Part shown: positions 23,047-34,000 of the stretch, piece by piece
Layout: each line of letters starts with the position of its first letter
Position numbering within the stretch: the first letter of the stretch is position 1
Origin: Aquilaria yunnanensis
Lineage: Eukaryota > Streptophyta > Magnoliopsida > Malvales > Thymelaeaceae
DNA length: 64,000 nucleotides
Assembly (NCBI GenBank): GCA_039654915.1
Contig: CM077594.1
Location: forward strand, 70,302,393-70,366,392
Direction: 5' to 3'
Program-made: the position numbers and the translations under genes
The notes under the pieces: model-generated
Told to the model about the DNA's origin: nothing
What the model saw: the letters and a program-made list of their open reading frames with translations, nothing else
The model's database searches: none

Positions 23047-24280
23047 TGACCCTTAATGGTTTTTAGGCTGAAGAACATAAAAAATTGCACAACATAAACT
23101 AGTGAGTGAGAATTTGTAATTCTTAGTAAGGGATCTTCACCTGCAAGAAAAATGCTAAGGACAACACATATATTATCAGATACAATTTTTTCTGAGCTCG
23201 TACAGCATGAGGTTAAACGTATTCGCATATGTTTCTATCCCTTGGGAATTCTCCTTAACCTAGTCCTTAAACTACGACACAGAGCCTTGCCTGTTAAAAA
23301 GTAGAGCGTGCTAGTCTAACCAGTGATGATTCACTAATTGAACTCCATTATGTTGTATAGGGGCTTTATGGTGGGAATATTATTAACTAAGCCATAAAGA
23401 CCCATTAGGCCATAAGACCCACTAGGTGCACTTAGGTTTCACACCACAAGCTAATGCCTGATGACATGACTAGGTCACTGATCATACTAAACCTTTTAGC
23501 CAAGCTAATGATACCTAGTTATGGCCCTTGTTAACTAGTTTTTGTTCTTATGGTAAAAGCAACCATAAAATCCAAGAAAACTCCTAGGTTTTAGAGGAGT
23601 TTTGGAAGCCTAGGAGTACCCCCATAATACTCGGAACCTTAGGTACCCTAAAAACCCCGTTAGGAACCCTTAATGGTTATTGGGCTGAACAACATCAGAA
23701 ATTGCACAACATAAACTAGTGAGTGAGAATTTGTAATTCTTAGTAAGGGATCTTCACCTGCAAGAAAAATTCTAAGGACAACACATATATTATCAAATAC
23801 AATTTGTTCTGAGCTCGTACAGCATGAGGTTAAACGTATTCGCATATGTTTCTATCCCTTGGGAATTCTCCTTAACCTAGTCCTGAAACTACGACACAGA
23901 GCCTTGCTTGTTAAAAAGTAGAGCCTACTAGTCTAACTAGTGATGATTCACTAATTGAACTCCCTTATGTTGTATAGGGGCTTTATGGTGGGAATATTAT
24001 TGACTAAGCCATAAAGACCCATTAAGCCATAAGACCCACTAGGTGTGCTTAGGTTTCACACCACAAGCTCATGCCTGATGACATGACTAGGTCACTGATC
24101 GTACTAAACCTTTCAGCCAAGCTAATGATACCTAGTTATGGCCCTTGTTAACTAGTTTTTGTTCTTATGGTGAAAGCAACCATAAAATCCAAGAAAACTC
24201 CTAGGTTTTAGAGGAGTTTTGGAAGCCTAGGAGTAAACCCATAATACTCGGAACCTTAGGTACCCTAAAAACCCCATTAG
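23047..24280. repeat. 617-bp tandem duplication inside an LTR
   Basis: Two adjacent copies, 23047-23663 and 23664-24280, begin at CCCTTAATGG (23050 and 23667) and end at ACCCCGTTAGG and ACCCCATTAGG. They match over nearly their whole length, with scattered single-base changes and little if any length change. The duplication is much younger than the decay seen in the neighbouring gag. Confidence 0.9.
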
Positions 24281-24333
24281 GCTTCCCCTCGAACCATCTA
24301 GCAAAATTGGAAAACATTAGCCATCATAACTAT

Positions 24334-24423
24334 GGTGATGCGTCACCAAAGTTATCAACATGCTATGAACTTTTCATGGTACTGGTGATGTGTCACTGGT
24401 ATTGGTGACACGTCACCAATACC
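24334..24423. promoter_or_regulatory. Three GGTGA-N4-TCACC palindromes
   Basis: Imperfect palindromes begin at 24334, 24384 and 24404. The last is the centre of a perfect inverted repeat at 24398-24423: 12-bp arms (GGTATTGGTGAC and its complement) around a 2-bp spacer. The ACGTCA and TGACRYGTCA-like words resemble bZIP transcription-factor sites. A regulatory role in the LTR's U3 is inference. Confidence 0.55.
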
Positions 24424-25484
24424 TGCGATTGCCTAGCATTTTCAATTTTGTTGCTATAACCTTGAAGACTTTCCAAACATGTTAAAAATGCTCGGATGGC
24501 CTTCAAACTTCACATAGCTGTAAAACATGTTGCAAATACCACAACCAACTATAACAAGCATTCATATGATGCATTGTAACATCATTCCAAGCACCACAAA
24601 ACTAGTAGTCCGCCATGAACAAACTAGCCTATTAACTAATGCTATTGCCAAAACTACATGAGTTCGTCAAGTGAACACATTCTAATAGCATTAATCAAGC
24701 TTGAAAACATAACTCAATTACCTTAATTTCATCTACCAGGGAAAGATTAGCCAACCTTTCAATGAGAACAATGCTCCATAAATTTTAACCTATGTTCCAA
24801 GCAAACCAAGCCAAATGGCCCACAATCAACAACAACCAAGCAAAACCAATACCGTAAAACACCAAACCAATGCGGAAAGACCAAAGAATTCAAGTTACCT
24901 CATGTGCAAACCTTGCTCTAGATGGGAAAACATGTATAACACTTCCAAAACCAAAGAGCTAGCTTGAAATAGGTTGCCCAAAGCTTATATACCCTTGAAG
25001 CCTTCAAATTTCACCAAGAAACTTTCATTTTGTGCAAAAATTCAATGAAAAATAAAGAGGGAAATATAGAACTCAAGCTTGGCTAGAGAAATGGGAATGG
25101 TAGAAGCTAGAAACACTTTACCAAGTTTATAAACTCCCTTTTGAATAAGTACCCAAAAGTTTCTTAAGTTTGTCAAAAAGAACCCTTTCCTAAAATAGTA
25201 GTTCTAGTAAACTTTTGGTGAAATCTTTAACACTTAAGCAAATCTTTGGGTTTTAAGCAGGGTTTATGGTTCAAAACATATTTTTGACTCTTGGGCCTCA
25301 GCCTAACACATTGAAATGCAAAATTACCATTTTTCCTCTTACCTCTTTTGGTGCCATAAACTACTTGAAACTTTGTCCATCTTACTAATCCTTGCCTAGT
25401 TATCTTCAAATAAGGTACTAAACTAGGAATTTAATTAATTTACCTCCCTCAGCTAAGTTTTCTACTATGATGGCTGTAACACTA

Positions 25485-25844
25485 GGTGTAATGTTGAGGC
25501 CTAATTTAGAGCTGTAGCCCATGGTATTTGTGAGATAATATGGATTAGGAGGCTTTTGAATGAGTTAAAAGCAACAGATTCATCTCTAATTAAGATGTTC
25601 TATGACAGCAAGGAAGCAATCTTGATAGCACACAATCTAGTCCTTCATGACTACACAAAAAATGTGGAGGTTCAAAACCATTTCATCAAGGAGAAAATAG
25701 ATAATGGACTGGTCCATATGGAACACATTCCTACAGGAGAACACGTGGCTGACATCTTTACCAAGGGACTACACACCAAATAGTTTAATTTTTGAGTTGT
25801 CAAGCTGGCTATAGATGATATCTTCAAACCAGCTTGAGGAGGAG
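25485..25844 (+). pseudogene. Ty1/copia RNase H, 3' end of pol
   Basis: The frame reads VEA-stop-FRAVAHGICEIIW, then RRLLNEL, MFYDSKEA, TKNVEVQNHFIKEKI and HIPTGEHVADIFTKGL, the ordered C-terminal signature of copia RNase H. A stop (TAA) replaces the glutamate of the usual AEYRA. It ends at the stop after LHTK (25783), followed by GAGGAGGAG (25836-25844), the copia polypurine tract. Upstream pol is missing: the region is cut at 25482 by the minus-strand gypsy LTR. Confidence 0.85.
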
Positions 25845-28561
25845 TGTTAGAAAATTGGAAAAAATGTGTGCTATAATTGTTTATTAGCTATAACATAGCT
25901 ATTTAGATGCAAATATGTGTATTTTAGGAAAATTTTGCCTAGGAATTATTTTTTCCTTAAACTAGTGATTTAGTTTCTTGATTTAATGGATTCTAATGTG
26001 CTATAAATGTTACCACCTCACAAAATACGAGAATTACAAGTGTGTCATAATGGCTAAAAACCATTATATTATGTAATTCTCACCATAGTGATTGAAGTGT
26101 GGGGGGTAAAAGGCATGATCAACACCTCCTTAAAAGTGTTCCAAGTTGGTAACTTGGCCCCCAAGAAAAGCCTTAAGGATTGCTTGTTTGTCAAGCAACC
26201 TATGGACTTTTTTGTAAGGTTTTGGAAATTCGGGTACTTAATTGCAAAACTCTCAAGAAAGAGACTTGGAGAGTTATGGGAAGGCTATAAATGGTTTGAA
26301 AGTGGTATTGGAGGACCAAATCACTCATGGAAGACAAGTTTGGACAAAGGAAATACTAAAGGCAATAAGGACCTAAATGTCCTAGTGTAAACCTTAAGGT
26401 GTCCAAGCTTTTGACTTAAGTCCAAGGGGGGAATTGTGGGGTTATCCCACCATGGGGGAGGCAGCCAAGACTTGATAATTAGTCAAAAATGTTGGGCACA
26501 TGTGTACCAATGAGTTTAAGATAAAGAAACCATAATCAGTGAGAAGGAAAATGACATAAAGCAAGGTTTAGCTTGTTAAGTGTGTTTTGTGCCCTTAAGC
26601 TCATTTAAGGCCATTTAAGTGGCCAAATCACTTATCCCTCTCTCATTTTCATCCTCCCCCAGCCCAAGAACATAGCCATACTTCCTCCATAGCCACCACA
26701 CCTTCAAACTTGCAATTGATTGAAATTGAAGGCAAAAGGAAGCAATTGGAAGCAAACTAGAGCTATTTCTTGAATACTTCAAGGATCAGGCTTGATTTTC
26801 AGCCTGCCCACTTTGGTAAGGGTTCTCTTGCTCTCTTGGAATGTTTTCTGCAATTTTCAAACATCCATGGAGCTAGGGCTAAGCTTGGAAGATTGCCATG
26901 TGCTTGATGAACCAAGCTTAGTGAGGGGAGTGCACATATTGAAGGTTTTGTGACCTAGTGTGAAGTGCACAATGATGGCAGTAAAGTGAGGGTTTCTAGA
27001 GCCCAAAGTTAGTACTAACTAGTGTTAAAATCCTCCTAAGACCAAGCATTATGCTTGAGGAGGGCTGCCATAGTGATTTGGTTATGTTTATTATGTGTTT
27101 TATGGATTAACCTGTGGTATATGCTGCTGCCACATTTCATGTGTTTGTTGTTTGTGTTTGGCTGCTGCATTTGGTTGCTATATCCTGTATATATGTGTTG
27201 TGGTTTTTTGTTTTAGTGTCTTTTGATTCAGGTTTCAATGATGGTCACATTGCCTATTGAATCCAAGTGTTACCCTTACTAAGTTTCTCAATGAAACTTA
27301 CTCCCCTCAATTCTGTCATTTCAGGTCCAGCCGAAAGATCACCTTCAAACTGACCTTTGTGGTTTGATTTTTGGTCTGAATTTCAGGTACATTGACTTCC
27401 ATGTGTCTAGTTGTGATCTGGCAATTTTGGTGATTTTAGGAGCACATTTGGTATTTTTAATGGTGGTACTTATTGTGTTGTTCAGCAGCTGTCCAGCATC
27501 CTGTTTTTGGAGTCCATTGTGTCTCAGGACCTCCTGTAACCTAGGGTGCATATTTTGCTGAGTTAAGACCATATTGTAGTTCATGTATGCATGTACATGT
27601 AGTGTATGTAAAATGAGATAAGTATGTGAACATTTGAGTAAAGTTTTGGCTATGTAAGCGATGTGGTGCAAAGCTGCCAAAGTGTGAATGATTGGCTGCT
27701 CACTTGTAAATTCTGTTTTGGCGACATAAAGTTGGTAAAAGAAAGGGAATGTAATTCCTATGTGTAATGGATATATATGGGATAGCCTTTCAGGGATTTC
27801 CCCATGTGAGTGAAGTGTTTGCATGGTTTGGAAATTTTGTATGGGCAAAATGGTCCAAAAGTTGCCAGAATTTTGACTCTGGACATAAAGTTTAATATCT
27901 CCCTGTGTAGAGTGAATCTTGGTATGAAATGTTGACCACACCGAGAGAACATCTAGAGGGTGAACTGAGCTTTGGAATTTCTGGATTTAGAGCCCTGTAG
28001 CCAAAGATATGACATTCAGAAGTTGGCTTAGGTACTGTTCATTTGGTCAGAATTTTGTAACCAACTTAAAAAATCCATAACTTGGTCCATAGGTGGGCTA
28101 TTGATGTAAAAAAAAAATCCTTGGTTTGGTCTAAGTCTCTACTTGATAATGGAGCAATTAAAACAGGGGGCTATGTGGCTAGAATGGTACAGTTTATGAG
28201 TAGAAGTTACAGGTGCAGTGGCTGGCCACTAGAACTTAACAAGATTGCCTAATGTGTGGAAGCTAAAACTAAGACTTATGCTAGTGTTTTCCTTCTTAGC
28301 TTCAATAGTGCTCATAAATGTAAATATGTGTGTTATGGTTAGACCAATATGCATGTATTTTCATAGTGCTCAAGAGGGTCACTTGAGTATGTATACTAGG
28401 GGTGTTGTTCTGATGACCTACAGGACACACCAAACCTGGGAGTTTAAATACACAGTTTTGGCACCATAAGTGGACTACCCCAAAGTGGGTAACAATAAAT
28501 GTCTGTGAAAGAACAATCTCAATAATAGAAATATTCATTCTGTGCAAACCTAATTTTTAAC
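25845..28561 (+). mobile_element. Copia 3' LTR interrupted by a Tekay solo LTR
   Basis: Starts TGTTAGAAAATTGG right after the polypurine tract. It is split at 26007 by the insertion 26008-28494 and resumes at 28500 with ATGTCTGTGAAAG, ending about 28561 at TTTTTAACT (expected TAACA). Without the insertion it is about 225 bp. The right end is uncertain. Confidence 0.6.
26008..28494 (+). mobile_element. Tekay-like solo LTR, 2487 bp
   Basis: Starts TGTTACCACCTCAC and ends AAAGTGGGTAACA, with the exact duplication ATAAA at 26003-26007 and 28495-28499. No PBS or internal region follows. It is alignable with the LTRs at 11207-21147 (minus), 37723-40181, 43209-45633 and 53526-55924. A frame near its start (26088-26390) is shared with two other copies but has no conserved ATG. 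Confidence 0.92.
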
Positions 28562-29545
28562 TGATTGTTGATTAGATTTTATGGGATGATAGGGTTAGTA
28601 AGATAATTAAGGGTTTGTGGAGCAAGCATGAGACATTTGTGATTTGATGTGTGACGACAAGGTCAGAGAAAAAAGGAGAAGATTGTACCAAGAAGGATGA
28701 CACAAGAGAAGGATAGGTTAGCTTAGGGTGACTTATGTTTATGTTGTTGGGTGCATATTGTTTGAGTTGTATTATGCTGGGTGCAATTTGTCTAGAATTG
28801 TGTGAAATTATGAAAATTCATATGGATGGCTAACTTGTTCGGGGGAACTAAACAAAAGTGTTAAAAGCACACTTGGAAGCAGGAGTGCCAGGTAGAGAGA
28901 GCCGATGGAGTGATAGATGGGTCGGAGGTGTATGCCTGTAGTTTTCCCCTTTGTTAATTATCATATAATGCCATGACTAAGTGAAGATCCTAAAATGCAG
29001 AAAAGTAGAAAAAGGAAACAGTAAAGTGACTACACAAAAAAGGGAAAAAGAATATGACCAGGGAGCAAGTGGAGGCATCAGTAAAAACATGTGGTAATGG
29101 CAGCATACAATATGTATGCAACTGTGATTTAAACATATGAAATTGAGTACGATATGTATTGGTGGCAATTACTAGAGGGGGAATAAAGGGAAGACTACTA
29201 AAAAAATGAAAAGGAAAGCAAAGGTGGCTAATGATGATGATCCTGGGAGTACGAAGATGAAGAAGGGAAATTTTTATGGTAATGATGATTTAAAATAACA
29301 TTCATGATACTACATATGTGAGTATGATTTAAATGTATTGTACTAAAATTAAATTGTGTTACATTGAATAACCTTTGACCTAATTTTTTTGCCCAAGGAA
29401 GAAATGGAAGCATAACAAGGAAAGGAAAAAGAAATCATAGGTAGAAGATGATGCCAACTAGTCGAGTGCTTGCACAAGGAGGGAGACTTTGTAGGAAATT
29501 TGTTTATTGTAAAACTATAGAAAGCTACTGTTGTGGATTTTTATC
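28562..29545. other. Unassigned region left of the Pack-MULE
   Basis: No complete gene is seen. Plus-strand stretches rich in lysine and acidic residues occur near 28650-28725 (SEKKGEDCTKKDDTRE) and 29180-29275 (KKMKRKAKVANDDDP). They could be N-terminal exons of the decayed plant-mobile-domain gene that resumes at 31069, but this is speculative. Confidence 0.35.
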
Positions 29546-29554
29546 TTGATTTGA

Positions 29555-29910
29555 GGGTAAAATCCATATTTAGTCCCCTAACTTTAAGGGTTTTCCTAAT
29601 GTGGTCCTTTATCTCTAAAAGTGGCTATTAAAGTCCCCTAACTCAACTAACGTGTCCTATTTTGGTCCCTACTGTCAGTTCTGCCGTTATGTTGGATGCA
29701 AATTGCCTACATGGCACTTACTTTGCCACGTGGCATCCTATGTCATAACAATAAGTGGCTAGAATAAAAGAACAATAAATAATAGGCTAAAATTGATGAA
29801 ACACATAATTCTAAGGACTTTAAGTGACATTAATCCCTAATTTCTATCTTCCCCAAATCTTCTTGGATTCAAGCTCACCGTCGCCGACCACCTCCGGCCT
29901 ACCCGCTGCC
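29555..29910 (+). repeat. Left terminal inverted repeat, 356 bp
   Basis: Runs from GGGTAAAATCCATATTTAG to CCGCTGCC and pairs with 30659-31014 with few mismatches. Contains the G-box-like word CCACGTGG. Confidence 0.92.
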
Positions 29911-29954
29911 AACCGAAAATCTTCTACTAAAAACAAACAATCTTCTACTCAACT

Positions 29955-30327
29955 GGAACCATGTGAAGCCAAGGACTCGAATCCAGAGGACAAACTAGGA
30001 GAGGCAGCCATACCCAGAACAAAAAACACCTGTCCCCAGCTGGAGGATGGCCCCAAGCGATGCCCCGAGCACGTCCCACCTCTTGTCGGGTCAGATCCCG
30101 AAAGCTTTGGGCTCCGGCGGCTTGAAATTCGGAGGAGCAGCAAACGTCACTGAAGTGGAAGGTTGAGCATCTGGTTTTTCCTCAACTTCCTTGACGCTCG
30201 TAGTCGAAGAGGCAGAATTCGGTGCGTCCGAGGAGGCCCTGATCGAGATAACTGTTCTAGGTCGCGAGTTCCGCGGTGAAAGCGACGTCAGAAACAGGGG
30301 CTTAGGGAAGTTACAGGCTCCGGCCAT
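29955..30327 (-). pseudogene. Captured 5' fragment of a chloroplast-type protein gene
   Basis: Minus strand from ATG at 30327. The frame begins MAGACNFPKPLFLTSLSPRN, a serine/arginine-rich, transit-peptide-like start, and leads to a proline-rich APPNFKPPEPKAFG. A TGA at 30093-30091 follows, where the family continues with arginine (CGA to TGA is a single transition). Past it the same frame reads PDKRWDVLGASLGAILQLGTG to about 30020, the conserved part of a plant chloroplast protein of unknown function as I recall it. The parent gene is not identified with certainty. Confidence 0.55.
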
Positions 30328-30620
30328 GGCTGCATCTCCCAACACAGACCCATTGTCGGCTCCGCCGTCCTCAAGCAGAAAGCTCGGTCCGGACTCGTGT
30401 GTCCCCATCCATAACTTAGCGTAGGGCCTCTCCGGCTCAATCTCGGCCCCGAAGTTGCGAGTGAATAGCCTGGCGACGGTGGAGTCGGAGCCGCGGGGAC
30501 CCCAGTCGTAAAATTGGACGGAAGCTCTGAGGCGGAGGAGGGCCTTGGCGTCGGAGTCGGGCATTGAAGTGGGGGGCAGTGGAATTGGGTGGGCATGGCG
30601 AAGAGTTGGAAAGGAAAGGG
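30328..30620 (-). pseudogene. Captured first exon of mannose-6-phosphate isomerase
   Basis: Minus strand from ATG at 30564, MPDSDAKALLRLRASVQFYDWG, then ARLFTRN, PYAKLWMGTHESGPS and LLEDGGADNGSVLGD. The YDWG and MGTHESGPS motifs are characteristic of the N-terminus of plant type I phosphomannose isomerase, which interconverts mannose-6-phosphate and fructose-6-phosphate. Only about 75 residues are present, so the zinc site and active centre are missing. Sequence upstream of the ATG looks like captured 5' UTR. It is fused in frame to the next fragment, giving one 157-residue frame from this ATG to the stop at 30091. The frame is open a further 60 codons upstream into the right inverted repeat. 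Confidence 0.8.
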
Positions 30621-30658
30621 CAAGAGGAGAGAGTGAAGAAGTTAAAGACTCCGGCCAT

Positions 30659-31014
30659 GGCAGTGGGTAGGCCGGAGGTGGTCGGCGATGGCGAGCTCGA
30701 ATCCAAGAAGATTTGGGGAAGATAGAAATAGGGATTAATGTCACTTAAAGTCCTTAGAATTATGTGTTTCATCAATTTTAGTCTATTATTTATTGTTCTT
30801 TTATTCTAGCCACTTATTGTTATGACATAGGATGCCACGTGGCAAAATAAGTGCCATGTAGGCAATTTCCATCCAACATAACGGCAGAACTGACAGTAGG
30901 GACCAAAATAGGACACGTTAGTTGAGTTAGGGGACTTTAATAGCCACTTTTAGAGATAAGGGACCACATTAGGAAAACCCTTAAAGTTAGGGGACTAAAT
31001 ATGGATTTTACCCC
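30659..31014 (-). repeat. Right terminal inverted repeat, 356 bp
   Basis: Inverted copy of 29555-29910, ending GGATTTTACCCC. Any promoter in it would read leftward into the captured fragments. Confidence 0.92.
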
Positions 31015-31068
31015 TTGATTTGAATACATAATTGTGGATTTAATACAAAGTGTTCACTGAGAAAGATG

Positions 31069-34000
31069 ATAAAGGTTTTTTAGAAGATAGTGAAGTATGA
31101 GAAGCATGTTAGGGCTGTTTAGGTAATGGGGTTTGGTGAGCAGCTAAAGTTGAGGTGTAGGTTCCTAAGCAATGAGGTGGTTGAATGGCTGATTGATACC
31201 ATAAATCCACGGGATATGACAATGAGTATAAGAATGAGGAAGCTAGAGCTGACAAAGGACGATGTGAGATTGATCTTAGGGATTCCAAATGATAATATTA
31301 CCATTGGTACAAGTAACCATGTAGAATTTTGGGAATTGTTTATGCCAAACTGGCTAGGTTGTTGGTTCAAGAGGCAAGATGGCCCTTATCTGACATAGTT
31401 GGATAATGCACTAGAAAATGATAAGGAAGCCGATGATCGATTCAAGGAGAATTTCCTAGTATGGGTTGTTTTTATGCTATTGGCACATTCTAGCAAAGCA
31501 TAGAGTAGTTATAGATCATTGTAGTTCGTGCGCAATGTGGTGACATGATGGACATGAATTTTTCTGAATGTACACTTTCCAAGTTGGCAAAGGGCATATA
31601 CAAGTGGAAAGCCAAAGTGAAACCACAAATGTTGAATAGTTGTCTACTCTTCTTGCAAGTAAGTACCTTTAGTGTGTATTTGATACTTGTTTGTGGAACA
31701 TTTTTTTGCACTCCTGTTGCATTTCTGTGTGAAACGAAAATTGATATTTATTTATCTGTATGAGGTTCATATGAAACCATTATCAACGAACATAACTGGT
31801 GATGTATAAATTTTTATATTAAATTGTATTATTTATGTGTACACTTATCACCTGATATGTAATGAAGAGTGTTATGTTTGTATTAAAGCATTATGGCTGT
31901 GTCTTTTTTCCAAACAGATAGATGCTTTGCCTTGACCGACTCCTCCTACTCATCGGTCAACATATTAAGGGAGTGCTACGATGGATAAGTAATTGGGCAC
32001 ACAATGAGGTGATTGTGCGGATATATAAGGAGAGGACAAAAGTTGGAGGCTTCGGTAAAGGCCAGGTTGTTGGGCAGTTTGAAAAGAAGGAAGCAGAAGT
32101 AGTTCAAAATTTTTTGGAGAATACTAGTATCTGGGTGGTGGAAGATGAAGGTTTGTTACTTTCTGTTACATTTATGTGGTGCTAGGCAATTAACATCTTC
32201 AGCTATTGGAACCATGTATGCTAATGAACTATGTATTTGTGTATATGTTATGAAAATGGAATAGAATGTCAAATGAAAGGAACTAGCACTATGGAGGGAG
32301 ATGATATAATATTGGGAAGAGTCGAATTATGGGTGGGGACAATGTTGAAGAGAGTGGAAATGTTTAGGGAGACAATGTTAAGGATTTTGGAGCTTAGGGA
32401 GTAGAAGTGGATCTCTTCGTCAAGTATAAGAAAAAGGCATGTGACGCATACCAGAGATTCTGTGGCCAAGTGGAGCTGGTCAGCAGCCATTTCCCCCAAA
32501 TCTAAAAAGAGCTAGCACCATTTACAAAGCCGAGGGTTGGGAACAATATAAGCAGCTCACAGCTAACTTCATTCACAATTGAATCATTGGAAATGATTCA
32601 TCAAATATTGTAGGCTTGCTACCAGTTGCTATACAATAGTGTATGTATGGAAACTTGAATTCCTTCAGATATAATATACACAAATGTGACATATGACCCT
32701 TACATTGTTAATTGTGATGAAAGTAAAAATAGTTTGGTTGGTGGGTAGCCTTGGGAAGAGCATCCACAGAACGGACATGAAGAGTAAGGAGACTTGGGCA
32801 TACAGGCTAATGTTTATCTCAATATAAGTACAAGCTGGGGCAAGGGGATAGAATGTTAGGTAGATACACCACAAGGTAATTATCTTAGAATGTGGTAATA
32901 ATGTATTATTCTAAGTGTTGTTTGTGTTCAACTGTGTGAATTATGGGTTTGTACTACGCTAGAATCGTATTGTATCATATTGTGTGTTCAACGTATTATC
33001 CTAAAATTGTCCAATGAATAAACCATCGAACAACAACAGGGATATTGCAAGGATAGCTAGATCTATAGGAGGAATTGCCTTAAGTGATATATATGAACTT
33101 AATGTTGGAATCCTATTGTATCATACTATGTTCAACTGTGTTAATTATGGTTTTGTGTTATGCTAGAATACATATCATGCTTTGTCTTCAATGTGTTATC
33201 CTAAAAATGTCCAGTGAATAAAGCATAGAACAACAATAAGGATGTTGCAAAAACAGCTGGAGTTAGATGAGGAACTACATTAGGTGATATATATGAGCTT
33301 AGTGTTTTTGAATTATCCTAGAACTCCATATGTATGTAACTATGCGTACAATGTGTTTGGTTTGAAAGGGAAATATGAGTTGGCTTTCAAAGTAGTAGAT
33401 GCAAACATTAAAGTGGTTGGGGATAAACTGGCATCGATATTGTGGATGGGGAAAATAAAAGAACAAGTTTAGGAAATCATAAAGGAGTTTTTAAAAGGGC
33501 AGCTAATTAGGAAGAAATATAAGCCCACATGCCTACGGTCTCCATTCATGCAGTAGATGGGTAAAGAAGATCCTAAAAACCATTTGTCCCTTAAACATGC
33601 CATTGTCATTGATTTTACAGTGAGGTCAGAGTTAGACCATTCCTAAGTATTTAATTCCAACCTTTGTCAAATCTATGATTTTGAATTCCCCATGTTCAAT
33701 TTCAGTCTAACTTTGGTGTTATTTTGTTGTTTATTAGGAAACGGAGTTACTATTTGAAGATATGCTAAACCATGTTGTAACACGAGAGGGATTCCTGTCA
33801 CTCTGTGATAAGATTGAGATACACATAACGATAATGGATGCATGGTGTTTGGCCCTGAATGCCAAGGAGAATGAGTGATCTATTGCGAGTCATTTTTTCT
33901 TCTAAGTACATATGTTAGTGACATACCAACCAAAAAATTTGTAATTGGGTAATAACACAATTTGACATCTTGTGAATGTTGGCATTTGTAGTTGGTATTT

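Larger units (their letters stand above)
22452..25481 (-). mobile_element. LTR (~3.0 kb) of the second minus-strand gypsy element
   Basis: The minus strand begins TGTTACAGCCAT at 25481 and ends ATCGATGTTA at 22452; the expected CA terminus appears as TA. The PBS and gag follow on the left, so this is the 5' LTR. It contains a 617-bp tandem duplication and a cluster of palindromes. The right boundary abuts copia coding sequence at 25482. Small frames at 22965-23228 and 23660-23845 are the same frame in the two repeat copies and are not genes. Confidence 0.65.
29555..31014 (-). mobile_element. Pack-MULE-like element with two captured gene fragments
   Basis: A 1460-bp element bounded by 356-bp terminal inverted repeats and the 9-bp direct repeat TTGATTTGA (29546-29554 and 31015-31023). 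Long inverted repeats and a 9-bp duplication are the Mutator-like signature. It has no transposase. The interior (29911-30658) is strikingly GC-rich and holds minus-strand fragments of two plant genes, so the Pack-MULE label is well supported. The left terminus has lost one G compared with the right. Confidence 0.9.

Noticed and set aside
22965..23845. Two similar minus-strand frames (87 and 61 residues)
   Set aside because: They are the same non-coding frame in the two 617-bp repeat copies.
29824..30153. 109-residue plus-strand frame in the Pack-MULE
   Set aside because: Starts in the inverted repeat and reads antisense through the captured fragment; the true gene sense is minus.
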